From Oscillospiraceae bacterium (GTDB taxonomy: Bacteria; Bacillota; Clostridia; Oscillospirales; Ruminococcaceae): a stretch of DNA of 8,637 bases. The DNA lies in assembly GCA_031271475.1 (NCBI GenBank), contig JAISVP010000014.1, forward strand, positions 1 through 8,637, written 5' to 3'. The notes beneath the pieces were generated by a model. The model searched no databases. It saw only the letters and a list, made by a program, of their open reading frames with translations, and was not told the origin of the DNA. This document shows positions 1 through 3,917 of this stretch, piece after piece. Each line of letters starts with the position of its first letter. Within the stretch, counting starts at the first letter, position 1. Both the position numbers and the translations under genes were made by a program.

Positions 1-1
1 A

Positions 2-472
2 TACAGCGGAATGTCGAACCCGAATACCAGCTGGGAGACATGCAGCTTAAGAAAGTATCTTAACGGTCCGTTCCTGCAAACATTTTTCAGCGAGAGAGAC
101 CGGGCAAGGATAGTCCCTACGGCAATTCCGAATCCGGGCAATATGCGTTACGCACCCGACAAACCCCGCAGGGAAACCCTTGACAACATATTCCTTTTAA
201 GTCTTGACGAAGTTTGCAAGTATTTCGGCGACAGCACAGCTTTACTTAACGCCGAGGCACGCGAATGGCGCTGGATAGACGATGAAAACAACCAGAACAG
301 AATAGCAAGAACGCTTGATAAGAACCACTGGTGGTGGACCCGCACAAGCGGAAGAGATCAAAGATGGGCTGTAAACGTAAGTTTTGACGGCGTTATTGAT
401 CCCGACGGACTGTGGGCAAACCATATCGACGGCGGTGTACGTCCCGCGCTTTGGATGAAAATCGACGAATAG
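2..472 (+). CDS. DUF6273 domain protein, 5'-truncated by the window edge
   Basis: This is the C-terminal part of a DUF6273 protein. The frame is open from the first base, and the ATG at 11 falls inside a conserved stretch, since Y-S-G precedes M-S-N-P and then W-E-T-C-S-L-R-K-Y-L-N-G. The true start is therefore probably upstream of the window. Family landmarks appear in order: the WETCSLRKYLNG motif, FLLSLDEVCKYFGD about a third of the way in, an aromatic WWWTRTSG motif, a VNVSFDG strand, and the closing GVRPALWMKI motif before TAG. DUF6273 is a domain of unknown function, common and multi-copy in Clostridia and often at the end of surface or repeat-containing proteins. No catalytic role can be assigned from this piece. 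Oddly, its last 16 codons are repeated twice downstream. The family call is from motif recall and fairly sure; the full length is unknown. Confidence 0.82.
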   Translation, partial: YSGMSNPNTSWETCSLRKYLNGPFLQTFFSERDRARIVPTAIPNPGNMRYAPDKPRRETLDNIFLLSLDEVCKYFGDSTALLNAEAREWRWIDDENNQNRIARTLDKNHWWWTRTSGRDQRWAVNVSFDGVIDPDGLWANHIDGGVRPALWMKIDE

Positions 473-642
473 TCCGAGTCCGTTTTGACCGGATCGGCGG
501 CGGCGTACGTCCCGCATTTTGGATGAAGACCGACGAGTAGTTCCGTGATAAACAGTCCGTTTTTACCGAATCGACGGCGGCGTACGTCCCGCACTTTGGA
601 TGAAAATCGACGAATAGTCCCGTGATAAACAGTCCGTTTTTA
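425..642 (+). repeat. Three tandem copies of the DUF6273 gene's 3' end including the stop codon
   Basis: A 48-base unit beginning ATCGRCGGCGG and ending in TAG lies at 425-472 (the real gene end), 493-540 and 570-617. Conserved 3' UTR bases around AGTCCGTTTT follow each copy. Copies 1 and 3 differ at two bases. Copy 2 has more changes, and all the differences I see are transitions. Each copy would encode I-(D/G)-G-G-V-R-P-A-(L/F)-W-M-K-(I/T)-D-E-stop. The spacings are 68 and 77 bases, so the copies occupy three different reading frames. Confidence 0.93.
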
Positions 643-670
643 CAGGAATAACCGGAATAAAAGGCTAAAA

Positions 671-696
671 AAGGCCGGCTTACACAGCCGGCTTTT
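671..696. terminator. Bidirectional intrinsic terminator after the DUF6273 gene
   Basis: GCCGGCT (674-680) pairs with AGCCGGC (686-692) around a TACAC loop. The stem is extended by a G-T pair and A-T pairs (A671-A672 with T694-T695). TTTT (693-696) follows on the plus strand, and a run of A at 667-672 gives six U on the minus strand. It closes the DUF6273 transcript and could also stop minus-strand transcription. Confidence 0.8.
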
Positions 697-870
697 GTGC
701 TGTGTGAGTATTTTTGTTTTCAATAAAAAATGCCGCAAATCAATCCTTACAAACACCCCCGGCATAGCATAGAATATGTGTCCTAAGCCTGTCCATACAA
801 AAAAGCCGTACGCAAACCGCAAAAAATTGTGCATTATGCCCAATCTTTTTGGGATGTTTTTCAAATCCGC
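697..870. other. Gene-free stretch between terminator and promoter
   Basis: I see no convincing gene here. A minus-strand reading frame covers most of it, but it runs through the terminator hairpin, lacks a Shine-Dalgarno sequence and resembles no family I know. ATGCCG (729-734) and CGGCAT could form a weak long-looped hairpin, which I do not consider meaningful. The stretch ends at the promoter for the lipoprotein gene. Confidence 0.5.
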
Positions 871-899
871 TTGACAGGCAATAAAGCTTGTGCTATAAT
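871..899 (+). promoter_or_regulatory. Consensus sigma-A promoter with extended -10, for the small lipoprotein gene
   Basis: TTGACA (871-876), a 17-base spacer and TATAAT (894-899) match consensus at all twelve positions. TG at 891-892 makes an extended -10. Transcription should start near 906, leaving a leader of about 59 bases with AGGAGGTGA at 947-955 before the ATG at 965. This predicts strong constitutive-type transcription. Confidence 0.92.
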
Positions 900-964
900 A
901 GCAGATACAGCGTTCACTGAAAAGTATGCTGAATAACAGATATCATAGGAGGTGACTATAGAGA

Positions 965-1165
965 ATGAAGAAAACATTAGCCTTAATTGCGGCAGTAATA
1001 ATGGCAGGTGCGGCATTGACAGCCTGTACTGATCCCGCAACCGATACTCCGAGCACAACAACAGCAGCTACAACAGCAGCAGCCGGCGGTCTTGACGATG
1101 CAGAAGATGCGGCAGAAACCACAGCAGCAGACGCGGCGGAAACCACAGAAGCAGCAGCAGAATAG
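965..1165 (+). CDS. Small Ala/Thr/Glu-rich lipoprotein
   Basis: A 66-residue lipoprotein precursor. Residues 1-20 form a type II signal peptide: M-K-K, a hydrophobic core, then lipobox L18-T19-A20-C21. The predicted mature chain is only 46 residues, tethered to the outer face of the membrane through lipidated Cys21. It is low complexity (TTTAATTAAAG, then AAETTAADAAETTEAAAE) and acidic. In this clade such a stretch normally links the lipid anchor to a solute-binding or other exported domain, and here no domain follows before TAG. It may be a real small lipoprotein or the stub of a larger one; I cannot assign a function. The start is set by AGGAGGTGA nine bases upstream and by the perfect promoter. 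The TM2 gene follows 41 bases later and is probably cotranscribed. Confidence 0.78.
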   Translation: MKKTLALIAAVIMAGAALTACTDPATDTPSTTTAATTAAAGGLDDAEDAAETTAADAAETTEAAAE

Positions 1166-1206
1166 GACTTTTCGGGTAAATGAGTGTTAAGAAGGGATAT
1201 TAGGTT

Positions 1207-1404
1207 ATGAAGAGTAAAACGGTTGCGATAATTTTATCCGCACTTTTGGGTGAATTTGGAATCGACAGGTTTTATCTTGGATATATTGGCCTCGGGGTTC
1301 TTAAACTCATCACCGCCGGAGGATTCGGTATTTGGTGGCTGATTGATCTTATTTTGATTGCGTCCGGAAATATGACGGATTCCGACGGCAATATGTTGGA
1401 ATAG
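1207..1404 (+). CDS. TM2 domain membrane protein
   Basis: A 65-residue TM2 family protein. It shows the family pattern K-x-K-x-V-A near the N-terminus, then G15-E-F-G-I-D20-R21-F22-Y23-L24-G25 in the turn, G30 with L-K-L-I-T in the second hydrophobic segment, and G41-I-W43-W44-L-I-D47 leading into a final hydrophobic stretch to about residue 52. Two short membrane helices around the DRFYLG turn are expected, with a polar tail (TDSDGNMLE) outside the bilayer. The length is normal for a minimal bacterial TM2 protein. The family has no settled biochemical role in bacteria. AAGGG lies about 11 bases upstream of the ATG, an ordinary weak site. It is most likely in one transcript with the lipoprotein gene, since no terminator lies in the 41-base gap. 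Confidence 0.9.
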   Translation: MKSKTVAIILSALLGEFGIDRFYLGYIGLGVLKLITAGGFGIWWLIDLILIASGNMTDSDGNMLE

Positions 1405-1638
1405 TACAAACACCGCATATCTTTTGCGGAGTTGTTTCCGCTGTTTTGACGGATGGTTTTTCCGGTTATACAAAGTCGGAATCTTGCGGGTAAATGCTAT
1501 TTACAGTAATTTCGGTGAGAACGGGCGAAGTAAAGTTCTCACCGCCGTACCTGCGAAAATTTTTGAAAAGCATAGCGGAAAACATACGTTAAACCACCGG
1601 AATTCAGTTACCGCGGGACTTGCAGTGTGCAAAGGGAT
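1405..1638. other. Intergenic stretch between convergent genes, holding a hairpin and a dispersed-repeat copy
   Basis: No supported gene is present. A small hairpin CCGCA...TGCGG (about 1414-1430) just after the TM2 stop lacks a good T run. The inverted copy of the dispersed leader repeat lies at 1502-1544 and is listed separately. A plus-strand frame from 1424 runs through these structures and the terminator, with an unconvincing composition and no ribosome binding site. Confidence 0.55.
1502..1544 (-). repeat. Dispersed leader repeat, minus-strand copy with a perfect 10-bp hairpin
   Basis: CGGTGAGAAC (1513-1522) and GTTCTCACCG (1535-1544) are perfect inverted arms around a 12-base loop. 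Read on the minus strand, the second arm runs into ACCGAAATTACTGTA, ending at 1502. The plus-strand leader at 6962-7006 has the same order: GTGAGAAC, a CTT/GC-rich loop, CGTTC, then CGGAATTACTGTA. The leader at 7727-7740 shares TCGAAATTACTGTA. This copy points away from any plus-strand start codon, so it behaves as a dispersed repeat and not only as a gene leader. Confidence 0.7.
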
Positions 1639-1667
1639 AAAAAAGGACGCCATGCAGGCGTCCTTTT
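1639..1667. terminator. Bidirectional intrinsic terminator between the TM2 and RsbW-like genes
   Basis: AAAAGGACGCC (1641-1651) and GGCGTCCTTTT (1657-1667) form an 11-bp perfect stem with a 5-base loop. Six A at 1639-1644 become six U for minus-strand RNA, so it is strongest for the RsbW-like gene, which ends 29 bases away. Four T at 1664-1667 serve the TM2 side. Confidence 0.92.
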
Positions 1668-1695
1668 CATTAGGAACTTATTTCCCGGCAATTCC

Positions 1696-2106
1696 TTAGG
1701 AAATAATTTTCTTAACAGTCAGCATATTTTTACCCGACTCAAAGCGGTATTCCACAGTGTCCATAATTTTTTTAACCATAAAAATGCCCAATCCGCCGAT
1801 AGGCCGCTCATCAGCACCCGCGAGTATATCCGGATCCGGTTTATCAAGGGGATTGTACGGAATTCCGCCGTCGGTAAATTCAACGGTTACCGATCCGGAA
1901 TCCGCCGTTACACGGATCAGCGCCTCGCCTTTGCCTTCGGCTTCGTAGGCGTAATGGGCAATATTAACAAAAATTTCCTCAACAGCTATAGAAATCTGCA
2001 CCTGAACCGGCGGGGATATTCCGGCACATTCCATATGTTCGGTCACAAAATCAAGCACAGCGTGCAAATTATCGCTTCTTGCAGTTATTTTAAGTTCTTT
2101 CATCAT
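1696..2106 (-). CDS. RsbW-like anti-sigma factor / GHKL ATP-binding protein
   Basis: A 136-residue single-domain HATPase_c protein of the RsbW/SpoIIAB-like serine kinase group (COG2172). The ATP-binding boxes are present: N-box E43-E44-I-F-V-N48-I-A-H-Y-A-Y, G1 box D79-G80-G81-I-P-Y-N-P, and G2 box G104-G105-L-G107-I-F-M-V-K-K-I-M-D. Family members bind a sigma factor or phosphorylate a STAS-domain antagonist in partner-switching stress or sporulation circuits, in the cytoplasm. No STAS or PP2C partner gene lies in this window, so the target is unknown. Two ATGs are adjacent (2104-2106 and 2101-2103); the second gives the usual M-K-E-L-K-I beginning. No good Shine-Dalgarno sequence precedes either (only AGAAAG). 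A MITE sits 24 bases upstream of the start codon, inside the predicted 5' UTR, and may affect expression. The family call is firm; the role is not. Confidence 0.9.
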   Translation of the reverse strand: MMKELKITARSDNLHAVLDFVTEHMECAGISPPVQVQISIAVEEIFVNIAHYAYEAEGKGEALIRVTADSGSVTVEFTDGGIPYNPLDKPDPDILAGADERPIGGLGIFMVKKIMDTVEYRFESGKNMLTVKKIIS

Positions 2107-2130
2107 ATTTTCTTTCTGACTGAGCCGTTA

Positions 2131-2290
2131 GAGCCTGTTCAATATCTTTTTGTGATTGTGCTTTTTGGTAAATTTTTGGCTTTTCTAGGCAAAAATCCGC
2201 AGTAATGCTTGCGCCTTACAAGGAATTTTAACGCTGAAAAACGGAAATTTTGCTAAAAATGACACTTGCCAAAAGATATTGAACAGGCTC
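2131..2290. mobile_element. 160-bp MITE with 20-bp perfect terminal inverted repeats and TTA target duplication
   Basis: GAGCCTGTTCAATATCTTTT at 2131-2150 is repeated exactly, inverted, at 2271-2290. Partial pairing continues inward, where GTGATTGTG on one side resembles the complement of GACACTTGCC on the other. TTA directly flanks both ends (2128-2130 and 2291-2293), fitting a 3-bp TNA duplication. The interior is AT-rich with no coding capacity, so it is non-autonomous. A GAGCCTGTTC-type end and a TNA duplication suggest mobilisation by an IS5-superfamily transposase (inference). It lies between the RsbW-like start codon and its promoter. Confidence 0.9.
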
Positions 2291-2331
2291 TTAGAAACGA
2301 ACTGTATTTTTCAGTCTAAGTAATATAGGTA

Positions 2332-2360
2332 ATTATAGCATATAACCGAACATATTTCAA
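2332..2360 (-). promoter_or_regulatory. Sigma-A promoter for the RsbW-like gene
   Basis: On the minus strand, TTGAAA (2360-2355), a 17-base spacer and TATAAT (2337-2332) form a promoter one base from consensus. A TG just upstream of the -10 makes it extended. Transcription would start near 2325, so the 160-bp MITE would be transcribed in full as part of a 5' UTR of about 220 bases. The -35 is 33 bases from the -35 of the divergent hom promoter. Confidence 0.82.
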
Positions 2361-2393
2361 TACCGGCGGAAGATAAAATAAAAAATAAAATGC

Positions 2394-2422
2394 TTGACAA
2401 TCATTTCTGAATATGGTATAAT
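2394..2422 (+). promoter_or_regulatory. Consensus sigma-A promoter with extended -10, for hom
   Basis: TTGACA (2394-2399), a 17-base spacer and TATAAT (2417-2422) match consensus fully, with TG at 2414-2415 making the -10 extended. Transcription should begin near 2429, giving a leader of about 200 bases before the hom ATG. It is back to back with the RsbW-like promoter. Confidence 0.93.
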
Positions 2423-2428
2423 GGTATG

Positions 2429-2631
2429 ACTTAAAATAACAGGCTCTTCAGGGGACAGTGCAGCAGTGCCTGAGAGGTTTAATTTTTGATGAGGGTAAAA
2501 TTTAAACCGCTATGGAATTGTTACTGTACTGTTTTACCGTGTAAACAGCAGTGTGTTTCGCAAGAAACGCACCGGACACCGTTGCTTTGCCGCGGCGTTC
2601 AAGAGTATAAAAAGCGGGAGGAAATGCGGCA
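2429..2631 (+). promoter_or_regulatory. Structured 5' leader of hom, candidate cis-regulatory RNA
   Basis: The leader can fold into several hairpins. GGTTTAA (2476-2482) pairs with TTAAACC (2502-2508), extended by T/A pairs past one mismatch. CTGTTT (2529-2534) pairs with AAACAG (2543-2548). GTGTGTTTC (2551-2559) pairs with GAAACGCAC (2564-2572), capped by a GCAA (GNRA) tetraloop. CAGT repeats at 2456-2467 could pair with ACTGTACTG at 2523-2531 to close the first hairpin as a multi-branched domain. No T-tract terminator is visible, so any control would act at translation or RNA stability. I see no T-box, SAM or lysine riboswitch core. A 51-codon reading frame (2489-2644) overlaps the hom start. 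GGGAGG at 2616-2621 is the hom ribosome binding site. Confidence 0.5.
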
Positions 2632-3852
2632 ATGCTCGCAGTAATGGGATACGGAACCGTAGGCTCCGGAATATTGGAACTTTTTTACAAAAACAAAGAA
2701 AATATTATAAAGAAAGCCGGGAAGGATACGGATATAAAGTATATTTTGGATATAAGAGAATTTCCCGGCAGTCCGTATGAAGATAAATTTATAAAGGATA
2801 TTTCAGTGATTCTGGAAGACCCTGAAATCACGGCAGTAGCCGAATGCATGGGCGGACTTCAGCCGGCATACAGTTTTGTTAAGGCATGTCTTGAAAAAGG
2901 TAAAAGTGTTTGCACATCCAACAAAGAACTCGTAGCCGCAAAGGGCGCACAGCTGCTGAAAATTGCCAAAGAGAATAAATGCAATTTCTTTTTTGAGGCA
3001 AGCGTGGGAGGTGCCATTCCGGTAATACGCCCGCTGCACAGATGCCTTGCGGCAAATGAAATTACGGAAATTACGGGCATACTTAACGGCACAACAAACT
3101 ATATCCTTACAAAGATGTTTAATGAAAATATGACATTCGGCAGTGCGCTTGAACTTGCCCAGAATTTAGGATATGCCGAAAAGGATCCCACGGATGATAT
3201 TGACGGCAGCGATGCGTGCCGAAAAATCTGCATACTTGCGTCTTTGGCATTCGGCAGACATGTCTACCCGGATACGGTGTATGTAAAAGGAATCCGGGGA
3301 ATTGACCGTGAAGATATAAAACTGGCGGCGGAAGCTAACTGCCATATAAAACTGATTGCACAGGCAAAGAAACTTAACGGCGGGCAGCTTGAAATCTCAG
3401 TACAGCCCCGGCTTATCGGATATGACAACCCGATGTCACAGGTAAGCGGCGTGTTCAATGCCGTTACGGTTTTCGGGGACGCCATAGACAGGGTAATGTT
3501 TTACGGCAAAGGCGCGGGAAAGCTTCCGACGGCAAGTGCGGTAATCGCGGACTTAATAGAGGCCGTAAAGCATGACAGAACCGTGTTTTCACAGGATTGG
3601 GACGATACGGACGGTTCGTTTACAGTGCCGTATTCCGAAACATTCGCGGAAATGTACTACAGAGTACACGGGAACAGTGCGGCGGAAACTGTCCGGAATA
3701 TTTTCGGAAGTGTCAGATTTATCAAAGAGAACAGCCCCGAAACGGCATTCATAACGGATCAGATCAGAATGTCGGATGCACAGCTGTATAAGGAGCGGCT
3801 TGCGGAACGCGGAATTGAAGTCCGCGCCGAATATGCCGTAACCGGCAGCTGA
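2632..3852 (+). CDS. hom: Homoserine dehydrogenase
   Basis: Homoserine dehydrogenase (EC 1.1.1.3) reduces L-aspartate 4-semialdehyde to L-homoserine with NAD(P)H in the cytoplasm, the branch step toward threonine and methionine. The 406 residues show an N-terminal Rossmann motif G6-Y-G8-T-V-G11-S-G, TSNKELVA (95-102) with the conserved lysine, EASVGGAIPVI (122-132), GILNGTTNYILTKM (149-162), and the catalytic signature G-Y-A-E183-K-D-P-T-D-D-I-D-G-S-D194-A-C-R-K198, in which D194 and K198 fit the family catalytic pair. GKGAGKLPTASAV (292-304) follows. Residues from about 340 sit where an ACT domain usually is, but the segment is short and divergent, so threonine feedback may be altered. The start at 2632 is supported by GGGAGG 10 bases upstream and by the normal position of GYGTVG. 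It has a strong promoter and a structured leader. The next gene follows after 65 bases without a terminator. Confidence 0.96.
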   Translation: MLAVMGYGTVGSGILELFYKNKENIIKKAGKDTDIKYILDIREFPGSPYEDKFIKDISVILEDPEITAVAECMGGLQPAYSFVKACLEKGKSVCTSNKELVAAKGAQLLKIAKENKCNFFFEASVGGAIPVIRPLHRCLAANEITEITGILNGTTNYILTKMFNENMTFGSALELAQNLGYAEKDPTDDIDGSDACRKICILASLAFGRHVYPDTVYVKGIRGIDREDIKLAAEANCHIKLIAQAKKLNGGQLEISVQPRLIGYDNPMSQVSGVFNAVTVFGDAIDRVMFYGKGAGKLPTASAVIADLIEAVKHDRTVFSQDWDDTDGSFTVPYSETFAEMYYRVHGNSAAETVRNIFGSVRFIKENSPETAFITDQIRMSDAQLYKERLAERGIEVRAEYAVTGS

Positions 3853-3917
3853 CAGTGCCTTAACGGATTCGCCGTGAGTGAGTATTAACTGTTAAATTTC
3901 ACACATAGGAGCACTAA

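Noticed and set aside
242..594. Two similar minus-strand reading frames beginning M-R-D-V-R-R-R-R
   Set aside because: Their similarity is simply the antisense of the DUF6273 tail repeats; they oppose a well-supported gene.
425..617. Diversity-generating retroelement template/variable repeat pair
   Set aside because: Differences are mixed transitions and not confined to template adenines, and no reverse transcriptase is present in the window.
640..864. Minus-strand 74-residue reading frame
   Set aside because: It runs through the terminator hairpin, has no ribosome binding site or recognisable domain, and overlaps a repeat copy.
1424..2205. Plus-strand frames of 91 and 192 residues antisense to the RsbW-like gene
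   Set aside because: The minus-strand frame has all GHKL motifs; these frames cross a terminator and a MITE end and show no domain.
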